From NCBI GenBank assembly GCA_015060625.1, contig SUYC01000018.1, forward strand, positions 1-63,349: a stretch of DNA of 63,349 nt, written 5' to 3'. The translations under genes and the position numbers were made by a program. The notes under the pieces are model-generated. The model did no database searches. It was not told the origin of the DNA and saw only the letters and a program-made list of their open reading frames with translations. This DNA is from Xylanibacter ruminicola (GTDB lineage Bacteria > Bacteroidota > Bacteroidia > Bacteroidales > Bacteroidaceae). Of this stretch, positions 1-8,315 are shown piece by piece (the first letter of the stretch is position 1; every line of letters begins with the position of its first letter).

Positions 1-63
1 TCCAAACTGAAAATTTTTAAAATAGTCATTCTCGTAACTTGTTGAAAAACAGGGGTACGCTAG
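1..63. other. Window edge with no intact frame
   Basis: All three plus-strand frames contain stops in the first 130 bases. The frame used by the acyltransferase downstream has stops at 43-45 and 61-63. Frame 3 is open from about 19 to 110 and frame 2 from about 37 to 117, but neither reads into the downstream gene. This fits either the broken 5' part of that acyltransferase or the end of an upstream gene; the edge of the window prevents a decision. Confidence 0.4.
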
Positions 64-834
64 AATGGTGGTTTACAATCATTCAAGAGTTTATTTGTTG
101 TTGGTGTTATATGGGTATTAATTAGTTTTGTTTACTTGTCACTGCTTAGTTATGTCAAAGACCGAAGTGTAGAGTTTAACTTTTCAATTGAAAATCCAAT
201 AATAGCAGGTGGAGTAGAATGGTTCCTATTTGCCTTGTTTTTTGCAAAATTGGGTATGTGGACGATACACAGATGCAGACTTCCCCATTGGCTAATCTTG
301 ACTATCCTAATCGGACTGGGAGGGGTAATTTCAAGGATAGACTTTCCGCTTTTATTAGACGAAGGTATAGCTGCATTGCCTTTCTACTATGCAGGATTCA
401 CATGTTATCCATATCTCAAAAAGCATCTCACATACCTCAAATGGCCTGCATTATTAGGAGTGGCCTGCATATTCTTGATGCAAAAGAATTGGTTCCCTTC
501 AGTGCTCGTTCCGTATAGCTATAAACCAGGCGCCATGTATCCTGTTTTCTTTCTCATGACCTTACTGTCATTTATGACCATCCTATGGCTGGGGTATCTA
601 CTTCAACATCAGGAATGGTTGGCAAAATTTGGAAGACAGACATTGGGTGTATTGGTAATACAACCTTTGATAAGCCATACGATTGCAGTTTCCCTTAATA
701 GATTATTTGAAGCTGGGTCTACCATATGGATTGCTTCTTTCTTGTTAGCCTATATCATGATATGTTTCACTTCCTATTATATGACGATCTATATTAATAC
801 ACACATTTCATTCTTATTAGGCGCAAGACGATGA
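64..834 (+). CDS. Membrane acyltransferase family 3, C-terminal part; 5' end missing or disrupted
   Basis: Hydrophobic protein with about six to seven membrane segments and the WFLFALFFAKL stretch typical of the middle of acyltransferase-3 (AT3) proteins, which O-acetylate surface glycans in the inner membrane. Family members are usually 330-370 residues and begin with a conserved N-terminal His/Arg region; only the C-terminal two thirds is here. The frame is open from 64, and the helix FVVGVIWVLISF encoded before the first usable start (TTG at 136) looks like genuine coding sequence, so translation should begin further upstream. In-frame stops at 43-45 and 61-63 block this. A frameshift or a truncated gene is therefore likely, though a TTG start at 136 giving 232 residues cannot be excluded. 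It overlaps the next gene by 4 nt (ATGA). Confidence 0.65.
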   Translation, partial: NGGLQSFKSLFVVGVIWVLISFVYLSLLSYVKDRSVEFNFSIENPIIAGGVEWFLFALFFAKLGMWTIHRCRLPHWLILTILIGLGGVISRIDFPLLLDEGIAALPFYYAGFTCYPYLKKHLTYLKWPALLGVACIFLMQKNWFPSVLVPYSYKPGAMYPVFFLMTLLSFMTILWLGYLLQHQEWLAKFGRQTLGVLVIQPLISHTIAVSLNRLFEAGSTIWIASFLLAYIMICFTSYYMTIYINTHISFLLGARR

Positions 835-1763
835 TAGTAAAAGCGGTATCACCATATATACATCCAGAGTATTTGAATTTCAAAACGGCAGCATACGAAG
901 CGTGGGTAAAGAGTGGAGGTCAGACTGCTGAAGCACATTATCCTGCAAGGATACTTCATGGCTTTGCATTCCGATGGGAGTTGCCGACGCTGTGGAAGAA
1001 TAAAAAAGAGGCTCGCCTAAGGTTTGTGGAGCCTATTTCCTTGTATTTTGACACATTCCCGGACTATGCGCTATACGAGATAATCCCATTCGTGTGGGAC
1101 TGTTGGCCGTGTTACTTCGAGAAAATGTGTAATTGGTTGAGGAAACATCAGGTGAGAACGGCTATCTTCACATCTTCACAGACTGCAGAGAAAATACGTA
1201 AAAGATTCCCAGAAATGAATGTAATGTGGTGTCCAGAGGCTGTGGATACATCATTGTATGATGCAGGAAAACCATTGAAAGAACGGACAATAGATGTCCT
1301 GGAGTTTGGAAGGGGAAGTAACGTGAACGTCAACTGGAACGGGAACAAAAGGTTGAATTACGTATGTACTAAGGTGAATGGGACATTCATATATGATAAT
1401 GAGCAATTGAGGGCGGCTATGGGTGATGCTAAGGTAACGATTGCCTTACCGCGAAGTATGACACAACCAGAGATTGCGGGTAATATTGAGACGTTGACAC
1501 AACGCTATTGGGAAAATATGCTGTCTAGGATGGTAATGGTAGGACACGGCCCGAAAGAACTGGTAGAGTTGGTAGGCTACAATCCTGTTATAGAACTCGA
1601 TAGGAAGCATACAAGCGAGCAGATTCTAGACATATTAGCGCACATAGAGGAATACCAGTCTCTTGTGGATAGAAACAGGAATACGGCCTTGCAGATGGGT
1701 GACTGGACATTGCGAATGAAGGAAATAATGTCTTTTCTGCAGAATAACGATTATATTATTTAA
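831..1763 (+). CDS. Glycosyltransferase, GT4/GT1-like (GT-B fold)
   Basis: 310-residue soluble protein, presumably acting at the cytoplasmic face of the inner membrane to add one sugar to the lipid-linked repeat unit. The C-terminal half has the usual donor-site layout: RYWENML around residue 225, then MVMVGHGPKEL, resembling the nucleotide-sugar binding region of GT-B enzymes, although the canonical EX7E motif is not clear. The N-terminal half is family-poor. It overlaps the acyltransferase before it by 4 nt and is followed 8 nt later by the next transferase, so the genes are probably translated together. Donor and acceptor cannot be told from the sequence. Confidence 0.75.
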   Translation: MIVKAVSPYIHPEYLNFKTAAYEAWVKSGGQTAEAHYPARILHGFAFRWELPTLWKNKKEARLRFVEPISLYFDTFPDYALYEIIPFVWDCWPCYFEKMCNWLRKHQVRTAIFTSSQTAEKIRKRFPEMNVMWCPEAVDTSLYDAGKPLKERTIDVLEFGRGSNVNVNWNGNKRLNYVCTKVNGTFIYDNEQLRAAMGDAKVTIALPRSMTQPEIAGNIETLTQRYWENMLSRMVMVGHGPKELVELVGYNPVIELDRKHTSEQILDILAHIEEYQSLVDRNRNTALQMGDWTLRMKEIMSFLQNNDYII

Positions 1764-1771
1764 GTGGTTTT

Positions 1772-2563
1772 ATGATACCAAAGATAATACATTATTGCTG
1801 GTTTGGGGGAAATCCGTTGCCAGAGTTGGCGCAGCGATGCATCGCGTCGTGGCGGAAGTTCCTGCCTGATTACGAAATCAAGGAATGGAACGAGGATAAC
1901 TTCGATGTTAATATCATTCCATATACAGCAGAGGCTTATAGACAGAAAAAATATGCTTTTGTTAGTGACTATGCTCGTTTCTGGATCATGTACAAATATG
2001 GAGGCATCTATTTCGATACGGATGTAGAAGTGATAAGGTCGATGGATGATATGATAGCGCAGGGCAACTTCATGGGATTTGAGCAGGATCCTGATGGGGA
2101 GAATACTCCTGGGAGATATGCTCCAAGATATTGTTTTGCTGTTGCTTTGGGGCTTGGATTCGGATTGTCAAAAGAGCATCCTTTTATGCAGCGGATGATG
2201 GATTATTATTCAGGACTTGAGTTTGATATTTCTCACCTTACTCCTTGGTCGAAAACCATCGTAGCACATACAACAGAGGTCTTGGTGACAGAGGGATTGC
2301 AAAACACCAAGGGCATACAACGTGTTGGCGACATCTTCGTCTATCCTCATGAGTATTTTGCACCCATCAATGTGATTACCGGCAAACTGAACGTAACAGC
2401 AAACTCTTATACTATACATTGGTATATGGGGTCGTGGGATAATAAAAAGGATAACGTTGACCATAACTTTAAAACGTTAAAGATAAAATTGCGGAATATT
2501 CTGCCTGAGTGGTTTTTCCTTTTGAATAACAGAATTAAGCGGAGAAAATATAGAATTAGATGA
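1772..2563 (+). CDS. Glycosyltransferase with DXD motif (Gly_transf_sug / GT32-like)
   Basis: 263 residues. The N-terminus MIPKIIHYCWFGG and the central GGIYFDTDVE are hallmarks of the OCH1/capsular polysaccharide transferase family; the Asp-Thr-Asp near residue 90 is the metal and nucleotide-sugar binding DXD motif. It transfers a hexose or similar sugar onto a growing glycan in the cytoplasm. The basic C-terminal tail (NNRIKRRKYRIR) could aid membrane association. It overlaps the polymerase gene downstream by 4 nt (ATGA). Family assignment is firm; sugar specificity is unknown. Confidence 0.88.
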   Translation: MIPKIIHYCWFGGNPLPELAQRCIASWRKFLPDYEIKEWNEDNFDVNIIPYTAEAYRQKKYAFVSDYARFWIMYKYGGIYFDTDVEVIRSMDDMIAQGNFMGFEQDPDGENTPGRYAPRYCFAVALGLGFGLSKEHPFMQRMMDYYSGLEFDISHLTPWSKTIVAHTTEVLVTEGLQNTKGIQRVGDIFVYPHEYFAPINVITGKLNVTANSYTIHWYMGSWDNKKDNVDHNFKTLKIKLRNILPEWFFLLNNRIKRRKYRIR

Positions 2564-3780
2564 ATTCGATAGCGAAGTTTTTTACGATTTATTGGATTAT
2601 TTATTTCCCGACATGTATTGCGTATAACGATCTGCCGGGATTCAATAGTGTGGATGAGGTGATGACTGCTATTCTGATTGTCTATACGTTCATCAAGAAA
2701 TGGCATCCTGATACGAACCCAGAACCATGGAAGGAGTATTTCTCGTTTTTATGGATATTGGGATTCTATGTGGTCTATTCGCTTATCAGACAAGTGAATG
2801 TGCCTGGAGCTGTGTGGATAGAATTTGTGCAACAAATGAGGCCGTACTCCATCATCTACTGCACATGGATATTGAATCCACAATTTACAGAGAAGCAGAA
2901 GAAATGGATGTTGTGGGCTATGGGTTTGACTCTGGCATCATGGATATATTATCACCCTGAAGCTACACAGAGCGGAGTGGAGGCAGAGTTCCCCGTATTA
3001 GGACAATTGGCGATATGTACAGGTATGGCATATTATCTTTTCACAGAGGAAACAAAGTTGAATAAGTATATAGCTACTGCCATTGTGTTAACAGGAATGT
3101 TGGCACCGAAGTTCAAATTTATGGGTGAGGTAACATGTTTTATTGCGCTACTGTTTTTCCTCAAAAAGCAACTTGACTTTAAATCGTCGAAAACCGTAAT
3201 GTCGGTAATATTGTTAATGGCTGTCGTCATTGCTGTAACTTGGCAAAGATTTGATATATACTATTATTCAGGATGGAATAATGCCGAATTAGCACGCCCA
3301 ATGACCTATAAGACTTCTCTACAAATTCTATGGGACTATTTCCCATTCGGATCAGGAATGGGCACCTTCGCCTCATGGGGCGCTTGTGAGCATTATTCAC
3401 CCTTGTATTATACCTATCATTTGAACAATATTTGGGGATTAGGTCCAGGTGGTGGTTTTATTGCCGATGCTTTCTATCCTACTTTGGCGCAGTATGGTGT
3501 TGTAGGAGTCATACTTTTCTTTATCTATTGGAAACGGAGACTGATAGCGTTCAACGAGATTGAGGATATGAAATATTATAGGATAGCTCTGCTGACGTTC
3601 TTCTGTTTAGCGATTGAACAGACGGCAGATACGTCGTGGCTATCGGGAAAAGGTATGGGCTATTGTATGCTGATAGGGTTGTGTTTGAACGCTAACCGTA
3701 ACGCTAACTTTAACGAAAATGAAGATGATTTGGAAGATATTGATGAAGATGAGTCTCGCACCGAGCTACCTATGGGATAA
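2560..3780 (+). CDS. wzy: Wzy-like O-antigen/capsule polymerase, integral membrane protein
   Basis: 406 residues with roughly ten hydrophobic segments, a long periplasmic-type loop near residues 230-310 containing a PFGSGMGTF-like motif, and a membrane pair near the C-terminus (GVVGVILFFIYWKR). This is the usual layout of O-antigen polymerases and ligases, which join repeat units on undecaprenyl diphosphate at the periplasmic face. Sequence conservation is low in this family, so the call rests on topology and position among glycosyltransferases. The C-terminus is acidic (NENEDDLEDIDEDESR) and is encoded in the stretch that overlaps the next gene by 62 nt, which may explain its odd composition. 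Confidence 0.75.
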   Translation: MNSIAKFFTIYWIIYFPTCIAYNDLPGFNSVDEVMTAILIVYTFIKKWHPDTNPEPWKEYFSFLWILGFYVVYSLIRQVNVPGAVWIEFVQQMRPYSIIYCTWILNPQFTEKQKKWMLWAMGLTLASWIYYHPEATQSGVEAEFPVLGQLAICTGMAYYLFTEETKLNKYIATAIVLTGMLAPKFKFMGEVTCFIALLFFLKKQLDFKSSKTVMSVILLMAVVIAVTWQRFDIYYYSGWNNAELARPMTYKTSLQILWDYFPFGSGMGTFASWGACEHYSPLYYTYHLNNIWGLGPGGGFIADAFYPTLAQYGVVGVILFFIYWKRRLIAFNEIEDMKYYRIALLTFFCLAIEQTADTSWLSGKGMGYCMLIGLCLNANRNANFNENEDDLEDIDEDESRTELPMG

Positions 3781-4282
3781 ATTATGGGCTCCCGTCTGGA
3801 AACGGGGGATGAAGCATTGTGGGAAGGGAGTGTATCTGAGACCGATGTCGTCGGACATCAAGGGATTAGAGAACCTGTCCATTGGTGACGGGACTTCGAT
3901 TCCCAAGGGAAGTACTTTCTATTGTACGGAGGCACCGTTGACCATAGGTAAGAAAGTGATATTCGGACCGAGACCTACCATCATAACAGGGGACCATCGC
4001 ATAGACATGATAGGGAAGTATATCATTGATGTGACAGTAGATGAGAAACTGCCGGAGAACGACGCTCCCGTTGTCATCGAGGATGATGTGTGGTGCGGGA
4101 CGAACGTGACGATATTAAAAGGTGTGACCATCGGGCGAGGTAGCGTGGTTGCTGCCGGAGCCGTGGTGACACAGTCGTTCCCACCTTATTCTATTATAGG
4201 GGGCGTGCCTGCTAAACTGTTGAGAAAGCGGTTTACGGAGGAGCAAATTAAAGAACACGAGCGGTTGTTATATGGCAAATAA
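3719..4282 (+). CDS. Hexapeptide-repeat O-acetyltransferase (WbbJ/maltose acetyltransferase type)
   Basis: 187 residues forming a left-handed beta-helix. Repeats such as IGDGTSIPKG, IEDDVWCGTNVTILKGVTIGRGSVVAAGAVV and the closing GGVPAKLLRKRF are diagnostic of CoA-dependent sugar O-acetyltransferases; the His in TGDHRID is the likely catalytic base. It would acetylate a sugar of the repeat unit in the cytoplasm. The start at 3719 overlaps wzy by 62 nt in another frame. Internal Met codons at residues 3, 9, 11 and 30 are possible alternative starts, but the sequence before the helix is family-like from about residue 15. Confidence 0.85.
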   Translation: MKMIWKILMKMSLAPSYLWDKLWAPVWKRGMKHCGKGVYLRPMSSDIKGLENLSIGDGTSIPKGSTFYCTEAPLTIGKKVIFGPRPTIITGDHRIDMIGKYIIDVTVDEKLPENDAPVVIEDDVWCGTNVTILKGVTIGRGSVVAAGAVVTQSFPPYSIIGGVPAKLLRKRFTEEQIKEHERLLYGK

Positions 4283-5321
4283 ACGAGTACTTGTGGTTGG
4301 CAGTGCTGAGCAGAGTGCGGGTGGGGTGTCTTCTGTCATTAAGTTGATGAAGAAGATGCCTGTATGGAAGGAGTATGACTGCTACTGGCTGGGTACACAG
4401 ATACAACGGAACTATGCATGGAAACTATGGTATGCACTGAAAGCATACGTCATTGCACTCTGCATCATCTGGAGGTACGACATCGTGCATTTCCATACAG
4501 TGCCCGACAAAATATGCCTAATCATACAGATGCCAGTGTTCCTATTGGCATTAATAGGAAGAAAGCGGATTGTCATGCATATCCACATGGGGAATCAGTT
4601 GAGGAACCACACAAGGAACAAAATCTTCAAATGGTGTCTGAGAAGAGCCGACCTGATCATATTATTGGCTAAGAAATGGCAAGCATTGTTCAAAGATGAG
4701 TTTGCAGATATCAAAACACCAACGACCGTGCTTTATAATGCCTGTGAAATGGTACCAGAAGTGCCACTTGAAGAGAAAGAGAAGAGTATCGTCATGGCAG
4801 CATACTTCAACGACAACAAAGCACCAGACCTGCTGCTGAAAGCATGGAAGAAGCTCAAAGACCACTATCCTGACTGGCATGTCTATATGTTAGGTAATGG
4901 AGAGGTGGAGCGATTCAGGAAGATGGCTGAGGATATGGGCTTGGCAGATAGTGTAACCTTCACTGGCTATGTAGTAGGAAAACTGCGGGATGATTACTTC
5001 CGTAAGGCCAGCATCTACTGTATGTGTTCCTATGAAGAGGGTTTTCCCATGGTGGTATTAGAAGCTTGGGCGTACGGTATCTGTGTAGTGACGACACCTG
5101 TAGGCGGACTGCCCGATGTACTTGAGGATGGACGAAACGCACTGATTTTTGATTTTGGTAATTGGGAAACACTTGCTAATAGAATTTCCCGCTTAATTGA
5201 AAACAGAACTATGCGAAAGAATATGGCTGATGATGCGAGGGACATGGTATATCATCATTTCTCGAATCAACAGATTAATGAAATGACGGAAAGCATCTAT
5301 AGTACCGTTTTATCACGATGA
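4272..5321 (+). CDS. Glycosyltransferase family 4
   Basis: 349-residue GT-B enzyme. It starts with KRVLVVGSAEQSAGGVSS, the acceptor-side Rossmann domain with the Gly-Gly loop. In the C-terminal domain SYEEGFPMVVLEAWAYG (about residues 252-268) carries the EX7E motif that binds the nucleotide sugar, followed by TPVGGLPDVL. These features define GT4 retaining transferases. It overlaps the acetyltransferase by 11 nt and the acyltransferase downstream by 4 nt. Substrates are unknown. Confidence 0.92.
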   Translation: MANKRVLVVGSAEQSAGGVSSVIKLMKKMPVWKEYDCYWLGTQIQRNYAWKLWYALKAYVIALCIIWRYDIVHFHTVPDKICLIIQMPVFLLALIGRKRIVMHIHMGNQLRNHTRNKIFKWCLRRADLIILLAKKWQALFKDEFADIKTPTTVLYNACEMVPEVPLEEKEKSIVMAAYFNDNKAPDLLLKAWKKLKDHYPDWHVYMLGNGEVERFRKMAEDMGLADSVTFTGYVVGKLRDDYFRKASIYCMCSYEEGFPMVVLEAWAYGICVVTTPVGGLPDVLEDGRNALIFDFGNWETLANRISRLIENRTMRKNMADDARDMVYHHFSNQQINEMTESIYSTVLSR

Positions 5322-6303
5322 TTAAAGAGAGAAACTATGCTTTGGATATGATGAAGGTGCTTGCTGCCATCATGATTACAAACTCACACTTCATCCCACT
5401 ATATAAGGATGTTAATATAGGACTTGCAACCTTCGGAGTACATGGAAATGCCTTGTTCTTCTTTGTTTCAGGTTACCTACTGACAATGGGACTGTCAAAA
5501 AAAGAGGAACGATTTGATCATTGGTACAAGCGTCGTATTAATAGGTTGTTGCCTGCTATGCTATTATGGTATATATTTGTGATGGATTATACTGGGGGAG
5601 GCTTTTTTCTTTCATTTGGTCAAATTACTGGTTTATCAATTGTATCATCATCTATTACGCTCTGTTCTATTTTGTTGTTGATCTTATTACGAAACATAAG
5701 TACTGTATAGGATGGTATCTCTGTGGCACTTCTCTGACCATTGCGGTTATAACAGCTTTTTTCGTGCCAAAAGCGGAAGGGTCACTATTCCATACAAACT
5801 GGCATTATATCTGTCATTTTAGTGTGATGATTTTGGGAGGGATTACCTTTAAATATTTCAAAGGAAGGAAATCCATTCAAAACAAAAAAAAGGATTGGAT
5901 ATGGCTGCTCTTTAGTTTTGCCGCATATTTTGCGATTATGAAAACAGGGAAAGGGCATACTGACTGGTCATATTATCTACAGCTTCTGTGTCTGATACCT
6001 CTCCACCTGTTTTGCTATTATTGTTTTAAAGTTTTTTCTGGAAACTGGTGTGAAAGGCTATTTGTTACGAATGGGCTGAGATGGCCATTTATTGTATTAT
6101 CAAGTCTAACGCTTGAAATATACATCGTTCAATTTGTAATCATTACGGACAGATACAATTCTTTATTCCCATTAAGTCTTGTCATCGTCTTTACATTAAT
6201 CACGTTTGTGGCATATATTCTCAGAGTTGCAAGTAACTTGTTTGTTCAGTTCGTAAGCAAGGAACCATGGCAGTGGAAAAATGCCTTGAAAATAACATGT
6301 TAA
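5318..6303 (+). pseudogene. Membrane acyltransferase family 3, reading frame interrupted near 5594-5610
   Basis: Residues read from 5318 give a textbook AT3 N-terminus: YALDMMKVLAAIMITNSHF (catalytic His region), then FFFVSGYLL and the basic RRINRLLP. This frame loses family character after about 5610 and ends at 5710. The -1 frame, open from before 5566 to 6303, continues with YWFINCIIIYYALFYF and further membrane helices of a normal AT3 C-terminus. Joining them gives about 325 residues, the usual family length. The likely site of the indel is the run of five G at 5594-5598 or six T at 5603-5608. It may be a phase-variable switch, a decayed gene or a sequencing error. Upstream overlap of 4 nt with the GT4 gene shows it belongs to the same operon. 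Confidence 0.8.
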
Positions 6304-6306
6304 TTT

Positions 6307-7545
6307 ATGCTTAGAATCTTAATCAATGCATACGCCTGCTCACCGGGGATGGGGAGTGAGCCGGGGATGGCATGGAACTGGTGTGTGAATCTCGCCAGAT
6401 ATTGTGAGTTGCACATTATTACGGAAGGTGAGTTCCGTGATAAAATAGAGGCCGTTGTGCCAACACTTGAGCAAGGAAAGAACATACACTTTTACTATAA
6501 CCCTGTGCCCGATTATGTTAGGAAGATGTGCTGGAATCAGGGGGACTGGAGATTCTACAAATATTATAAAGAATGGCAGAAAAAAACAGCTGATATAGCA
6601 AGGAATATTTGTGAAAAAGAAATAATAAATATTCTGCATCAGCTGAATATGATAGGATTCCGTGAGCCAGGATATTTATGGCAGGTAAGCCGAGAGACGG
6701 GAATACCATTCGTATGGGGTCCTGTAGATGCAAAAGAAGCGTTTCCGATGGCATACGCTAATGGCGCATCTTTGAAAACAAAATTATTCCTATGGTTGAA
6801 AAACATTATTACCCAATACCAACTTAGATATGGGAAGAGAGTGCATGAGGCAGCAAAAACGGCTGCGGTGGTTTTGTCGGCTTCCTCTAATTCTGTCATT
6901 AGTTTCAAGAAATACTTTGATATAGAAAGTTTATTGATAAATGAAACGGGTACATATCCACTAGATAATCAGAAGGTTCGCTGTGGTGATAAAAAAATAT
7001 TTGATATTCTATGGGTAGGAAAGGCCAATTTTAGGAAACAGCTAACTTTGGCTATAAAGAGTGTTGCAGCTACATGCCATCATGATATCAAGTTACATAT
7101 TGTAGGTGGTGGCGACTTTAGAGATTATCTTCAAGTTGCAGAATCTGTAGGCATTGCAAATAATTGTATTGTGCATGGTAGTGTAAGCCATGATGAGGTG
7201 CTAAACTTAATGAGAAAATCAGACTTGTTTCTGTTTACGAGTGTGGCAGAGGGTACCCCTCATGTTGTACTAGAAGCAATTGGATGCGAATTGCCTGTAC
7301 TTTGTTTTAATACCTGTGGTCAAGGTGATTGTATTAATGAGGAGGTAGGGTTTAAAATTCCGCTTTCTGACCCTAAACAGTCGGTAAAAGACTTTGCAGA
7401 GAAAATAAACTACTTGTATAACCATATAGAGGTGCTGCGGCAAATGTCAATGAATTGTAAGCAAAGAGCTGAAGAACTGTCGTGGGAAAACAAAGCTAAA
7501 CAAATGGTGGAGTTATATAAAAAGGTAATTGATAAAGTATGCTGA
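6307..7545 (+). CDS. Glycosyltransferase family 4
   Basis: 412 residues, GT-B fold. It opens with LRILINAYACSPGMGSEPG, the glycine-rich acceptor loop typical of a GT4 subgroup, and has FTSVAEGTPHVVLEAIGC (about residues 312-329) with the EX7E donor motif. It probably adds a sugar to the lipid-linked oligosaccharide. It starts 3 nt after the broken acyltransferase and overlaps the next gene by 7 nt. Its base composition by eye is AT-rich like the genes before it and unlike the GC-richer genes after it. Confidence 0.9.
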   Translation: MLRILINAYACSPGMGSEPGMAWNWCVNLARYCELHIITEGEFRDKIEAVVPTLEQGKNIHFYYNPVPDYVRKMCWNQGDWRFYKYYKEWQKKTADIARNICEKEIINILHQLNMIGFREPGYLWQVSRETGIPFVWGPVDAKEAFPMAYANGASLKTKLFLWLKNIITQYQLRYGKRVHEAAKTAAVVLSASSNSVISFKKYFDIESLLINETGTYPLDNQKVRCGDKKIFDILWVGKANFRKQLTLAIKSVAATCHHDIKLHIVGGGDFRDYLQVAESVGIANNCIVHGSVSHDEVLNLMRKSDLFLFTSVAEGTPHVVLEAIGCELPVLCFNTCGQGDCINEEVGFKIPLSDPKQSVKDFAEKINYLYNHIEVLRQMSMNCKQRAEELSWENKAKQMVELYKKVIDKVC

Positions 7546-8315
7546 GACTTTCTGATATACAGCTGATAGGTTCCAAGGAGGAGTTAGCACACATACCCGA
7601 AGGGAAAGTGCTGATCAATACCATCAATGCGCACTCGTATAACGTGGCGCAGGTGGACGAAGCCTTCGCGCAAGCGTTGAAGGCTTCGGACGGAAAGTAT
7701 TTGATACCGGATGGGGTGGCGATCGTGAAGGCGTGTAAGTGGCTGAAAGCGAAGAGCCAACCGAAGGAGAGGATAGCAGGGTGGAATCTGTTTTCTTTCG
7801 AGATGTTGAATCTCGGAAGAAAAAGTGAAAAGTTAAAAGTGAATAGTGAAAAGAGAAATGAGAAATGTCGGGTGATGTTCATGGGGTCGTCGGAGAGGGT
7901 GTTGAAGCTGATTCGAGAGCGTTGCAAGGTGGACTATCCGAACCTGGAGGTGGTGACGTATTCGCCACCATATAAGGCGGAGTTCTCGGAAGAGGAGAAC
8001 AGGGAGATAATCCGTGCGATAAATGAGGCACACCCTGACCTGCTATGGATTGGCATGACGGCACCGAAGCAGGAGAAATGGACATGGCAGCACTGGCAGG
8101 AGCTGGATATCGACTGCCATGTGGGTACCATAGGTGCGGTGTTTGACTTCTATGCCGGAACGGTTAAGCGGGCACCAATGTGGTTTCAGCAGCACGGACT
8201 GGAGTGGCTGTACCGACTGGCAAAGGAGCCGAAAAGAATGTGGCGGAGATACGTTATAGGGAATCCGCTGTTTGTATGGAACATCTTAAAAGAATACTAT
8301 GGAAAGAAGGAATAA
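7539..8315 (+). CDS. WecG/TagA/CpsF-family glycosyltransferase (GT26)
   Basis: 258 residues. Family marks are NTINAHSYNVAQ, the YLIPDGVAIV region, ERIAGWNLF, LWIGMTAPKQEKW and GAVFDFYAGTVKRAP followed by GLEWLYRLAKEPKRMWRRY at the C-terminus. GT26 enzymes such as WecG and TagA transfer an N-acetylaminosugar or similar residue onto a lipid-linked acceptor, usually as the second step after the initiating transferase; that enzyme is encoded immediately downstream. Residues about 90-108 are a lysine/glutamate-rich segment encoded by A/G-rich repetitive DNA (7816-7866) that looks inserted between two conserved blocks. The gene overlaps the previous one by 7 nt and the next by 17 nt. Confidence 0.9.
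   Translation: MLRLSDIQLIGSKEELAHIPEGKVLINTINAHSYNVAQVDEAFAQALKASDGKYLIPDGVAIVKACKWLKAKSQPKERIAGWNLFSFEMLNLGRKSEKLKVNSEKRNEKCRVMFMGSSERVLKLIRERCKVDYPNLEVVTYSPPYKAEFSEEENREIIRAINEAHPDLLWIGMTAPKQEKWTWQHWQELDIDCHVGTIGAVFDFYAGTVKRAPMWFQQHGLEWLYRLAKEPKRMWRRYVIGNPLFVWNILKEYYGKKE

Noticed and set aside
5594..5610. Programmed -1 ribosomal frameshift in the acyltransferase gene
   Set aside because: The zero-frame codons GGC TTT TTT do not make a canonical slippery heptamer and no clear stimulatory structure was seen; indel or phase variation is simpler.
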